NCBI GenBank assembly: GCA_046497225.1
Contig: JAWOGA010000045.1
Coordinates: forward strand, 1-9,470
Source: JAXHLG01 sp046497225
Lineage (GTDB): Bacteria > Patescibacteriota > Minisyncoccia > Moranbacterales > DUUL01
DNA length: 9,470 bases
Direction of reading: 5' to 3'
The position numbers and the translations under genes were made by a program. A model generated the notes under the pieces. That model saw only the letters and a list, made by a program, of their open reading frames with translations, was not told the origin of the DNA and searched no databases. Positions 1-5,467 of the stretch are shown here, one piece after another. The stretch's first letter is position 1. Each line of letters opens with the position of its first letter.

Positions 1-257
1 TACCTAAAAAAAGATTAACATAAACTAATAAATTTAGCAATAGCGTAAAGAATTTTCTTTACACGTGTGTTTTTATCTGAAGAAGGCTGACCAGCAGGGA
101 TGAATCATTGGTGATTAGTCATTATAGATTGATTAATACCGACAAGCAAACGAGTTTTAATAACATTTTTCTTTGATTTTTTTCCTTAAATCACACTTGT
201 AGACTTTTTAAATTTTATGTTATGATCTTTTTGTTATTTGGTAGCTATTAATTTCAT
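1..257. other. Intergenic region upstream of the cysQ-like gene
   Basis: No convincing coding frame was seen on either strand. The stretch is AT-rich. It contains a perfect 8-bp inverted repeat at 45-62 (GTAAAGAA, two bases, TTCTTTAC), followed directly by the palindrome ACACGTGT at 61-68, and a 5-bp AATCA/TGATT repeat near 103-116. None of these is followed by a T-run, so they are not obvious terminators. The promoter proposed for the following gene lies at 197-226. Confidence 0.5.
197..226 (+). promoter_or_regulatory. Putative sigma-70-type promoter, extended -10, for cysQ-cysC
   Basis: A TTGTAG -35-like element (197-202) is separated by 18 bases from TATGAT (221-226). TG sits at 218-219, one base before the -10, as in extended -10 promoters. 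Transcription would start near 233, giving a leader of about 25 bases without a recognisable Shine-Dalgarno site. The call rests on motif inspection only. Confidence 0.5.
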
Positions 258-1055
258 ATGAACAGAACTCAATTTTTAAAAAAAATCATTCAAGAAGCCG
301 GAGAGGAAATTTTAAAGTATTATAAGATAAATACTGAAATTGAAACCAAAAAGGACAACAGCCCTCTTACCCAAGCCGATTTGGCTTCCAATGAAATTTT
401 ATCCGAAAATCTTGCCGAAACCGGTTATCCTGTTTTATCCGAGGAGATTGCTGATGATAAGAAAAGATTGGCAAGTGACAGGGTGTGGATTATAGATCCG
501 CTAGATGGAACCATGGATTTTATTCAAGAGACGGGAGAATTTTCTGTTATGGTAGGACTAGTTGAGAATGGCAAGCCTGTTTTGGGGGCTGTTTACCAGC
601 CGGTAAGCGAGGACCTTTTTTATGCCGAACAAAACAAAGGAGCTTTTTGGGAGAATACTCAATCAGAAAGTAAGCCTCAAAAAATTCAAGTGTCCGGAGT
701 CAAAGACCCTAAAAATGCTCGCATGGTAGTAAGCCGGAATCACTTAAAGCCGCAGGATCAAGAAATTGCCGAAAAATTACAAGTAATGGAATATAAGAAA
801 ACGGGAAGTAATGGAGTGAAGATTTGCTTAATAGCCAGAGGAGAAGCCGATTTTTTTATTAATTCCGGAAGCGGAATGGGGGAGTGGGATAGTTGCGCTC
901 CTGAGATAATTTTAAGAGAGGCCGGCGGTATTGTTACCGACATTACTGGGGAAAGACTTCTGTATAACAAAGATAATCCAATTAACAAAAAAGGCTTAGT
1001 TGCTTCTAACGGGAGTTTTCATGATCGGATATTGTCTATTGCGTCTAAACAATAA
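258..1055 (+). CDS. cysQ: CysQ-like 3'(2'),5'-bisphosphate nucleotidase (inositol monophosphatase superfamily)
   Basis: This is probably a Mg-dependent phosphatase that hydrolyses 3'-phosphoadenosine 5'-phosphate (PAP) to AMP, clearing the by-product of PAPS-dependent sulfotransfer. The 265 residues are near the usual length for the family (about 250-270). The metal-binding signature is complete: the E62-E63 pair, then D80-PLDGT with D80 and D83, and a late WD motif at W210-D211. The DPLDGT...DFI...GEFSV pattern (80-96) resembles CysQ more than generic inositol monophosphatases. The ATG at 258 is the first start in frame; it lacks a clear Shine-Dalgarno site but sits at the expected distance from the promoter at 197-226. 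cysC starts 9 bases downstream, which strongly supports the PAP/PAPS role. An inositol-1-phosphatase or a bifunctional enzyme remains possible, since family members differ by few residues. Confidence 0.85.
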   Translation: MNRTQFLKKIIQEAGEEILKYYKINTEIETKKDNSPLTQADLASNEILSENLAETGYPVLSEEIADDKKRLASDRVWIIDPLDGTMDFIQETGEFSVMVGLVENGKPVLGAVYQPVSEDLFYAEQNKGAFWENTQSESKPQKIQVSGVKDPKNARMVVSRNHLKPQDQEIAEKLQVMEYKKTGSNGVKICLIARGEADFFINSGSGMGEWDSCAPEIILREAGGIVTDITGERLLYNKDNPINKKGLVASNGSFHDRILSIASKQ

Positions 1056-1064
1056 AATTTAGGA

Positions 1065-1607
1065 ATGAGCGAGAATAAAAATTTAAAAGGGTTTGTTTTG
1101 TGGTTTACGGGCCTCTCCGGAGCCGGCAAAAGCACCATTGCCGATGAGGTTTACAAAAAATTAAAAAAGAATGGCAACAAAATTGAGAGATTAGACGGGG
1201 ATGTGGTTCGGGAATCTTTAACAAAAGGTTTGACTTTTTCAAGAGAGGATAGAGATGAAAACATTAGAAGAATAGGTTTTGTGGCAAATTTGCTTTCTCG
1301 AAACGGAGTGGGGGTGATAGCTTCCTTTATTTCTCCTTATAAACACCAAAGAGATGAATTAAAAAACAACGTGAAAGGCTTTATTGAAGTTTTTGTTAAT
1401 ACCCCTCTGGAGGTCTGCGAAAACCGTGATGTAAAGGGGCTGTATAAAAAAGCCAGATCGGGTGAGATAAAAAACTTTACGGGCATCTCCGATCCTTATG
1501 ACGCTCCTCAGAGTCCAAGTATTGAAATTTTTACGGAAAAAGCCTCTCCTGATGAATGCGCTGAAAAAGTGATGAAATATCTTAGAAAAGAGGGGTTTGT
1601 GTCGTAG
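1065..1607 (+). CDS. cysC: Adenylyl-sulfate (APS) kinase CysC
   Basis: A cytosolic kinase that phosphorylates adenosine 5'-phosphosulfate at the 3' position with ATP to give PAPS, the donor for sulfation or sulfate reduction. The 180 residues match stand-alone CysC. Visible motifs are the P-loop GLSGAGKST (16-24); LDGD (43-46) followed by R49; the substrate motif FSREDRDENIRR (58-69); SFISPYK (87-93), where S90 aligns with the serine phosphorylated in E. coli CysC; and the lid with GLYKKARSGEIKNFTGISDPY (from 125). The last part matches the family's conserved segment before the C-terminal helix. It is co-directional with the cysQ-like gene and 9 bases away, so one transcript is likely. AGG stands immediately before the ATG and no typical Shine-Dalgarno site is visible. 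No ATP sulfurylase, PAPS reductase or sulfotransferase lies in this window. Confidence 0.93.
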   Translation: MSENKNLKGFVLWFTGLSGAGKSTIADEVYKKLKKNGNKIERLDGDVVRESLTKGLTFSREDRDENIRRIGFVANLLSRNGVGVIASFISPYKHQRDELKNNVKGFIEVFVNTPLEVCENRDVKGLYKKARSGEIKNFTGISDPYDAPQSPSIEIFTEKASPDECAEKVMKYLRKEGFVS

Positions 1608-1644
1608 GATTTAATGGCAAAAAGGTGACTGTAAAAATTCAAAA

Positions 1645-1677
1645 CTCGTCGGATGATTCCGGCGGGCTTTTTATTTA
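1645..1677. terminator. Rho-independent terminator between convergent genes
   Basis: An 8-bp stem (1645-1652 with 1659-1666, two G-U pairs, 6-base loop) is followed by C and TTTTT on the plus strand. Four A residues precede it, so the reverse strand has a short T-run as well. It lies between the end of cysC and the end of the minus-strand zinc-ribbon gene, and could stop transcription from both sides. Confidence 0.75.
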
Positions 1678-1684
1678 GTAATTT

Positions 1685-2017
1685 CTATTTTTTTACCTCC
1701 GCAAGAAAGAGCACTTCTTCTTTTTTTATTAACTCTTTATTTCTTGACTCGTAATTCCTCCAAAAAATAACCCCTTTGTGGTTGCAAGTGAAAAATTCTT
1801 GACACTCTCTGCAACAGAAGATAAATACCGGCTCGCTCTTGATTTCTTCCTCTTCATTGTCCCAGCCATAGAAAATTAAAAATCTATTCTCTTGGCAGGC
1901 GGGGCAAGCAAATGAGTGTTGCCTTTTCTTCTTCGCTTCCACGGGATTGCTGGTTGTTTCTCCGGGGGAGGGGGTGTTACTTTTGATTAATCTAAGTTGC
2001 GTAGCTTCAGCTGCCAT
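1685..2017 (-). CDS. Small zinc-ribbon protein of unknown function
   Basis: I do not recognise a named family. The 110-residue protein has a basic, low-complexity N-terminus (to about residue 35), then a four-cysteine zinc-ribbon pattern. The first knuckle is CPAC (C38, C41). The second is CCREC (C68, C69, C72), with C69/C72 as the likely partners, and further C78 and H80. An acidic stretch EEEE (55-58) separates the knuckles, and the C-terminus is lysine- and glutamate-rich. There is no signal peptide or membrane segment, so it should be cytosolic and may bind nucleic acid or protein. The ATG at 2015-2017 is supported by AAAAAGGAG (minus strand, ending at 2027) with a 9-base spacer, and by a good promoter upstream. 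It is transcribed divergently from the 2201 gene. The reading frame, start signals and cysteine pattern make a real gene likely; the function is unknown. Confidence 0.75.
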   Translation of the reverse strand: MAAEATQLRLIKSNTPSPGETTSNPVEAKKKRQHSFACPACQENRFLIFYGWDNEEEEIKSEPVFIFCCRECQEFFTCNHKGVIFWRNYESRNKELIKKEEVLFLAEVKK

Positions 2018-2055
2018 AGCTTCTTACTCCTTTTTGATTGTGTATATTTTCGATT

Positions 2056-2084
2056 ACTTTAAAGTTAATTCAATTATTTGTCAA
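2056..2084 (-). promoter_or_regulatory. Sigma-70-type promoter for the zinc-ribbon gene
   Basis: On the minus strand a perfect TTGACA (2084 to 2079) is followed after exactly 17 bases by TAAAGT (2061 to 2056), a 4-of-6 match to TATAAT. Transcription would start near 2049, leaving a leader of about 32 bases that contains the GGAG site of the gene. Confidence 0.65.
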
Positions 2085-2115
2085 TAATTTTTAAGGCTCA
2101 AGAAGGTGGAAACTA

Positions 2116-2144
2116 TCGACAAATTCGCTTTTTTGTGCTAAGGT
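2116..2144 (+). promoter_or_regulatory. Putative extended -10 promoter for the 2201-2904 gene pair
   Basis: TCGACA (2116-2121, one mismatch to TTGACA) is separated by 17 bases from TAAGGT (2139-2144). TGC directly precedes the -10, which compensates for its weak match. It would drive the two small genes downstream and is back to back with the promoter of the zinc-ribbon gene, so the two units share a roughly 180-bp control region. Confidence 0.45.
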
Positions 2145-2187
2145 GGCGGAATAAATAATTTTGCACCTTGAATCATAAAAAACCGAC

Positions 2188-2195
2188 AAAGGAGG
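2188..2195 (+). promoter_or_regulatory. Shine-Dalgarno site fixing the start at 2201
   Basis: AAAGGAGG lies five bases before the ATG at 2201. A longer reading with TTG at 2168 would place this site inside the coding sequence and has no site of its own, so the ATG is chosen. Confidence 0.85.
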
Positions 2196-2200
2196 AAGTG

Positions 2201-2578
2201 ATGAAGAGATGCATTTTAGTTTTTATTGTTGTTACGGCAAGTTTGTTTTTACTTGAAATTTCCGCAGAAGCGAAGAGGAATGAAGCAAACCAGGAGAGGC
2301 AATTTTTATGCTTTCAAAAAGAGTGCGAGAAGGTTTATTTTTTTGCAGAACCTCTCGAGGTGAGCAAGGGCCTTCAAGAGCTAATGCAAAAAGAGGGCTG
2401 GGCGATGTTGGAACCGGAAAATTATACAGACAAGGACAAGAATATTTTGTTGAGTTATAAAGCTAAACTTGACAAAAAAGACACGAAGGAGCTAGAGGTT
2501 CTTGTAATTTTTTCCAAAGACAGCGCAGTCTATTTCTATTCTTCGGAGTGGAGGTTAAAACTGCCAAGGATGTTATAA
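2201..2578 (+). CDS. Small secreted protein of unknown function
   Basis: I do not recognise a family. The 125-residue product opens with a textbook Sec signal peptide: K2-R3, a hydrophobic core over roughly residues 4-19, and a likely signal-peptidase I site after AEA (22-24). The mature part is about 100 residues, charged and mixed alpha/beta in character. It has two cysteines (C37 and C42) close to its N-terminus that could form a disulfide or bind metal. There is no lipobox and no second membrane segment, so export beyond the inner membrane is expected. The start is set by the Shine-Dalgarno site at 2188-2195. The alphaCTD-like gene begins 29 bases after the stop, with its own strong ribosome site, and the pair ends at one terminator. 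The secreted location and the neighbour's intracellular character do not point to an obvious shared task. Confidence 0.75.
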   Translation: MKRCILVFIVVTASLFLLEISAEAKRNEANQERQFLCFQKECEKVYFFAEPLEVSKGLQELMQKEGWAMLEPENYTDKDKNILLSYKAKLDKKDTKELEVLVIFSKDSAVYFYSSEWRLKLPRML

Positions 2579-2594
2579 GATTTCTATTCCTATT

Positions 2595-2601
2595 AAGGAG
2601 G
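2595..2601 (+). promoter_or_regulatory. Shine-Dalgarno site fixing the start at 2608
   Basis: AAGGAGG lies six bases before the ATG at 2608. An earlier in-frame ATG at 2548 would overlap the previous gene by 31 bases and lacks such a site, so 2608 is preferred. Confidence 0.85.
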
Positions 2602-2607
2602 TTAGGT

Positions 2608-2904
2608 ATGGAAACAAGGCAGGAAGAATTAATTGAAAAAGCAAAGGCGATGTCAACCGGGAAAAAAATGTATCCGGATTTGTTTGCCGAACCATCTTTC
2701 ATGGACGAACCGCTGCGGCCTTTGTTGCAGGGGGTTGTGTCAGGGAACTTGTTGCGCGCTTTGGCAAAATCGGGATTTATCAGGATAAGAGATATTGTTA
2801 AATATCAAGAAAAAGCCCAGGAGTTGGTTCTTGGGCTTGGGCCGGTTAAGATGAGGAAAATTTTGGATAGACTGGAGACGGTTTATCCAGGGGTGTGTAA
2901 ATAA
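2608..2904 (+). CDS. Stand-alone RNA polymerase alpha-CTD-like helix-hairpin-helix protein
   Basis: The 98-residue product lacks any polymerase-assembly domain. Its second half (about 45-93) has the layout of the RNA polymerase alpha C-terminal domain: LLRAL at 48-52, an I-x-x-I-x-D-I-V segment (58-64) like the IYxIGDLV of alphaCTD, then LGLGPVKMRKILDRL (75-89) where alphaCTD has LGxKSLxEIKxxL. The alignment is from memory of the family, at the level of spacing and hydrophobic pattern. Such domains use helix-hairpin-helix folds to contact DNA or protein. The N-terminal 40 residues are charged and unassigned. It may act in transcription or as a DNA-binding adaptor; this is inference. It follows the small secreted-protein gene in a likely operon and is followed by a strong terminator. 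Confidence 0.65.
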   Translation: METRQEELIEKAKAMSTGKKMYPDLFAEPSFMDEPLRPLLQGVVSGNLLRALAKSGFIRIRDIVKYQEKAQELVLGLGPVKMRKILDRLETVYPGVCK

Positions 2905-2918
2905 TCTATTGTTGTAAG

Positions 2919-2954
2919 CGGCTGCTAGGTTAATTAACTTGGCAGTCGTTTTTT
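2919..2954 (+). terminator. Strong Rho-independent terminator
   Basis: A stem of 13 bp (2919-2931 with 2936-2948, including three G-U pairs) closes on a short AATT loop and is followed by TTTTTT (2949-2954). It begins 15 bases after the stop of the alphaCTD-like gene and ends that transcription unit. Confidence 0.9.
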
Positions 2955-3011
2955 ATTATTTGAAGTATTTAAATTATCTTAGTGGCTTTTGCGCGAATAT
3001 TGTTTTATTGA

Positions 3012-3039
3012 TTTGCTAAAGATTTCATTTTGGTATAAA
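3012..3039 (+). promoter_or_regulatory. Extended -10 promoter for the nucleotidyltransferase-HIT pair
   Basis: TATAAA (3034-3039) is directly preceded by TGG, forming an extended -10. A weak -35, TTTGCT (3012-3017), lies 16 bases upstream. Initiation near 3046 gives a leader of about 37 bases that holds the ribosome site AAAGGAGG at 3071-3078. Confidence 0.6.
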
Positions 3040-3082
3040 TTGTTATCAACAAGTTGGTTGAATTTTTACAAAAGGAGGAAGT

Positions 3083-3580
3083 ATGCACTTTTACAATCAT
3101 CCAAAAAGAAAAATTTTATCATTGGCGCAAGCTGGCAATCTGTGCATTGACAAGAAATACCACAGCGAAAAAATCGTTTTAACCAGTGGATGTTTTGATC
3201 TTTTGCACGGCGGTCATTTGGAATACATTTATGAAGCCGGTAAATACGGGTTTCTAATTGTCGGTATCAATTGCGATAACTTTGTTAAAAAATTGAAGGG
3301 AGAAAAAAGACCCATTAGAAATGAGTATGACAGAGCTCTTACCATGACAGGCTTTTTTCCGGTTGGAGCTGTTGTAATTTTTGACTGCGATTATAAGTTG
3401 ATTGAGTGTATTCAGCCAAATATTTACATAGCCTCCAAAACTTCGCATATCAGAGTTTACGATGACGAAAAGAGGATGAATTTATTTAATGAATTTGATA
3501 CGCAAGTTGTCGAGTTGGGCGCTATTAAGCAAGATTCTACAACCGATATCATCAAAAGAGCGGCAGCCTCAAGGAATTAA
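3083..3580 (+). CDS. HldE/RfaE-type nucleotidyltransferase (cytidylyltransferase superfamily)
   Basis: This enzyme likely transfers a nucleotidyl group from an NTP to a sugar phosphate or alcohol phosphate, releasing pyrophosphate. The signature is clear: TSGCFDLLHGGH (34-45) with the HxGH catalytic motif H42-G-G-H45; then IVGINCDNFVKKLKG (59-73); then RPI (76-78) and DRA (83-85). The C-terminal segment DSTTDIIKRA (151-160) is the family's closing STTxII motif. This order matches the adenylyltransferase domain of HldE/RfaE, which makes ADP-heptose, but no kinase domain is attached and no other heptose genes are present, so the substrate is uncertain. The 165 residues are the usual single-domain length. 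The start has a strong site, AAAGGAGG, four bases before the ATG. A HIT-family gene follows after 10 bases. Glycerol-3-phosphate or FAD-type adenylyl/cytidylyltransferases are the alternatives. Confidence 0.82.
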   Translation: MHFYNHPKRKILSLAQAGNLCIDKKYHSEKIVLTSGCFDLLHGGHLEYIYEAGKYGFLIVGINCDNFVKKLKGEKRPIRNEYDRALTMTGFFPVGAVVIFDCDYKLIECIQPNIYIASKTSHIRVYDDEKRMNLFNEFDTQVVELGAIKQDSTTDIIKRAAASRN

Positions 3581-3590
3581 TAAAAATAAA

Positions 3591-4064
3591 ATGAGAATTT
3601 TAGACAAAAAAAGAAAAAACTATCAACGCGCATTTTCTCAAAAGAGCGAATGCGCGTTTTGTGATGAAGGAGAAATGTTGATTTGCTCAGAACTATCTAA
3701 TGATCAGTGGAGAGTTATTATAAATCTTTATCCTTATATGGACGGCAATGTTATGGTGGTTCCAGTTAGGCATATTGAGGATTTGGCGGATATCTCCGAA
3801 GAAGAGTGGAAAAGTTTTGGGAAAACATTGTCAAAAACCAAAGAAGTTTTGGGAGATATCTTTGAAACGGATTCATTTAATGTAGGTTTAAACATTGGAG
3901 AAGAATCCGGAGCCTCTATAGCTCATCTGCATTGGCAAGTTATTCCTAGGAAATTCAAAAATATTACCGTGATGAACACCTTCGCCGACTTGTATATAGT
4001 CAAGACTCCACCGGAGGAAACCAAGCGGTTAATAGAGGAGTATTTTTCAAAAAAGAAAGCTTAA
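3591..4064 (+). CDS. HIT-family protein with HxHxQ motif (Ap4A phosphorylase/GalT-like)
   Basis: The 157-residue protein belongs to the histidine-triad superfamily, which acts on nucleoside phosphoanhydrides or phosphoramidates through a nucleotidylated histidine. An N-terminal C21-x2-C24 pair is followed by NLYPYMDGNVMVVPVRH (45-61), the usual first core of the fold. NVGLNIGEESGASIAHLHWQVIPR (97-120) then holds H112-L-H114-W-Q116. HIT hydrolases have a third histidine at that last position; glutamine there is typical of transferases and phosphorylases such as GalT and APA-type Ap4A phosphorylases. The ATG at 3591, 10 bases after the previous stop, is preferred. The longer frame from 3489 would add 34 residues of shadow sequence overlapping the neighbour. 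A weak AAGGA at 3571-3575 is distant, so coupling to the upstream gene is likely. Probable roles are dinucleoside polyphosphate turnover or nucleotidyl transfer linked to the neighbouring enzyme; the exact substrate is unknown. Confidence 0.8.
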   Translation: MRILDKKRKNYQRAFSQKSECAFCDEGEMLICSELSNDQWRVIINLYPYMDGNVMVVPVRHIEDLADISEEEWKSFGKTLSKTKEVLGDIFETDSFNVGLNIGEESGASIAHLHWQVIPRKFKNITVMNTFADLYIVKTPPEETKRLIEEYFSKKKA

Positions 4065-4208
4065 TATTTATAATTTTTGATTTTCGTTGTTTTGGAAATA
4101 AAAAATACAGTTGGAGCGAAATTTTTCGAGCATCCTCTTTTAATCCCGCGGACATAATTTTAATCAAGAAACCGCATTCGCATCAGAAAAATTACTTCGA
4201 TAACGAAT

Positions 4209-4234
4209 ACTACCATATAACGTAATATGGTAGT
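4209..4234. repeat. Perfect 10-bp inverted repeat
   Basis: ACTACCATAT (4209-4218) and ATATGGTAGT (4225-4234) are exact reverse complements around the 6-base centre AACGTA. No T-run follows on either side, so this is unlikely to be a terminator. It could be an operator for a dimeric regulator or an RNA hairpin upstream of the nuclease-recQ operon. Only one copy was seen in the window. Confidence 0.7.
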
Positions 4235-4271
4235 GGGGAGAGACGAGGTTGCTTTTGGAAAAAGGCGGATA

Positions 4272-4316
4272 GTTGTAATAATAACAACAATAACAAGAAT
4301 AAGAATAATAAAGATT
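4272..4316. repeat. AAN-type low-complexity tract
   Basis: The stretch is built almost only of AAT, AAC and AAG triplets and is nearly free of C or G beyond those. It is a degenerate microsatellite-like or purine-rich tract between the inverted repeat and the promoter of the nuclease gene. Confidence 0.55.
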
Positions 4317-4323
4317 AGAGCTA

Positions 4324-4352
4324 TTGACTATAATGAGAATTACTTGCAAAAT
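4324..4352 (+). promoter_or_regulatory. Putative promoter for the nuclease-recQ operon
   Basis: TTGACT (4324-4329, 5 of 6 to the -35 consensus) is followed after 17 bases by CAAAAT (4347-4352, 4 of 6). A perfect TATAAT (4329-4334) overlaps the -35 but has no good -35 of its own. Either would give a short leader (about 25-45 bases) without a Shine-Dalgarno site. Confidence 0.4.
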
Positions 4353-4383
4353 GTTTATTCCAAGCTTAGCTTAAGATTTTTTT

Positions 4384-5454
4384 ATGAGCAATCAATCTAT
4401 TTGGACGATAAGAAAAACCCAGAACCCTAAATTTCCTTTTAGACTGACTATTTACAATGGAAAAGAGGTTTTGCTGGATTTATATACTCAAGATAAATGG
4501 CCCGGGACCAAGGGTAATATTTTCTGCTTAAGAGCGCTTTCCAGGGTAACTCCGGAGGAAGAGGGGGAAGAAATTGAAAGAGTGCCGGTTTGGAAGTATG
4601 GTGTTTATGGGAAAAGGGCCACTGTAATTTTGGATAGATCTAAGCAAAAGAGATGCAGTTTTTTGTTCCTCACCAGAGCTTATAAGCAAAAAGAGGGCGA
4701 GTATGAGCAAATATTCTGGCAAACTCAGCAAGGACTTACTCAGCATAAGTCCAAATATAAGCTTTCCTATAACAAAAGAGAAGATTTAAAAATTTTTATA
4801 GACTCCGGTGAAAGATACCCCTGGAAGTTTCCGGGCGCGGAAGAATTCAGGGAGAATCTTCCTTTGGGGGATTACGCTATTAAAGACAGTTGCGGACTTT
4901 TGACTGTAGTAGAAAGAAAAACATTTAGTAATATAATGTCGGAATTTGGTAATTTAAAAAAATTTCACCAACATTTGAGCGAGTTGGAGAACTGTCGGCA
5001 TTCAGCCTTGGTTGTTGAGGCAAACTATGACGATTTTCTGGATAAAAAGAAAATCAAGCCCTACACCGGATTTTTTGCTGTTAAAGCCTTGGGAGAAATT
5101 CAAGCTTCCCATCCGGATTTGCCGGTTATTTTCGCCGGCAGCCGCAAATCAGCCATGGTGTGGAGTTATAATTTTTTTACTAACACCGCAGCAAAATCAA
5201 GGGACAGTAGCTGTGATTATTTAAGGGAGTCGGTGAGTAAATACAATAACACTCAAGTACCAAAATTAATTGAAGATGAAATCAGAAGAAAAGTTTTTCA
5301 AGAAATGCCAGATGAATTCACCACCTCTCAAATGAAGAACCTTATGCCGCGATGCAACGTTCAATTTATCCGTCAAAATTTAGAAAAATTAAAAAAAGAA
5401 GGCGTAATTTCCAAAGCCAAATCCGGCAGAGAGGTTTTATGGCAAAAAAATTAA
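4384..5454 (+). CDS. ERCC4/XPF-type nuclease domain protein with C-terminal winged-helix-like region
   Basis: A likely structure-specific DNA endonuclease of 356 residues. The N-terminal ~130 residues are unassigned. The ERCC4 nuclease core follows: IFIDSGER (137-144) with D140, E143 and R144; LPLGDYAI (159-166); and the hallmark VERK (176-179, E177-R178-K179), as in XPF, MUS81 and archaeal Hef. The family motif is GDxnERKx3D, but position 183 is Asn (ERKTFSN) instead of the final Asp, which may weaken or alter metal binding. Residues 290-356 look like a winged helix: FTTSQMKNL, then QFIRQNLEKLKKEGVI and a basic strand. No helix-hairpin-helix pair of the XPF kind is seen. The ATG at 4384 follows a T-run and has no Shine-Dalgarno site. 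recQ starts 13 bases later, suggesting a shared repair or recombination-intermediate task. Confidence 0.82.
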   Translation: MSNQSIWTIRKTQNPKFPFRLTIYNGKEVLLDLYTQDKWPGTKGNIFCLRALSRVTPEEEGEEIERVPVWKYGVYGKRATVILDRSKQKRCSFLFLTRAYKQKEGEYEQIFWQTQQGLTQHKSKYKLSYNKREDLKIFIDSGERYPWKFPGAEEFRENLPLGDYAIKDSCGLLTVVERKTFSNIMSEFGNLKKFHQHLSELENCRHSALVVEANYDDFLDKKKIKPYTGFFAVKALGEIQASHPDLPVIFAGSRKSAMVWSYNFFTNTAAKSRDSSCDYLRESVSKYNNTQVPKLIEDEIRRKVFQEMPDEFTTSQMKNLMPRCNVQFIRQNLEKLKKEGVISKAKSGREVLWQKN

Positions 5455-5467
5455 AATATATCAAAAA

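Larger units (their letters stand above)
4065..4383. other. Non-coding intergenic region of 319 bases
   Basis: No gene is supported on either strand: the short open frames here lack start signals and have low-complexity translations. The region holds a perfect inverted repeat (4209-4234), an AAN-rich tract (about 4272-4316) and a candidate promoter near 4324-4352 for the nuclease gene. No convincing terminator for the HIT gene was seen; a small CGAAA/TTTCG repeat near 4120 has almost no loop and no T-run. Confidence 0.6.

Noticed and set aside
2168..2200. TTG start adding 11 residues to the secreted protein
   Set aside because: It would place the Shine-Dalgarno AAAGGAGG inside the gene and put a charged extension before the signal peptide; the ATG at 2201 fits better.
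2548..2607. Upstream ATG for the alphaCTD-like gene
   Set aside because: It overlaps the preceding gene and has no ribosome site, whereas AAGGAGG lies six bases before the ATG at 2608.
3489..3590. N-terminal extension of the HIT protein
   Set aside because: The 34 extra residues come from the alternate frame of the upstream nucleotidyltransferase gene and resemble no HIT N-terminus.
4164..4430. Short open frames on both strands in the 4065-4383 spacer
   Set aside because: They run through the inverted repeat and the AAN tract, have Tyr/Ile/Arg-rich low-complexity translations and lack start signals; the plus-strand one overlaps the nuclease start.
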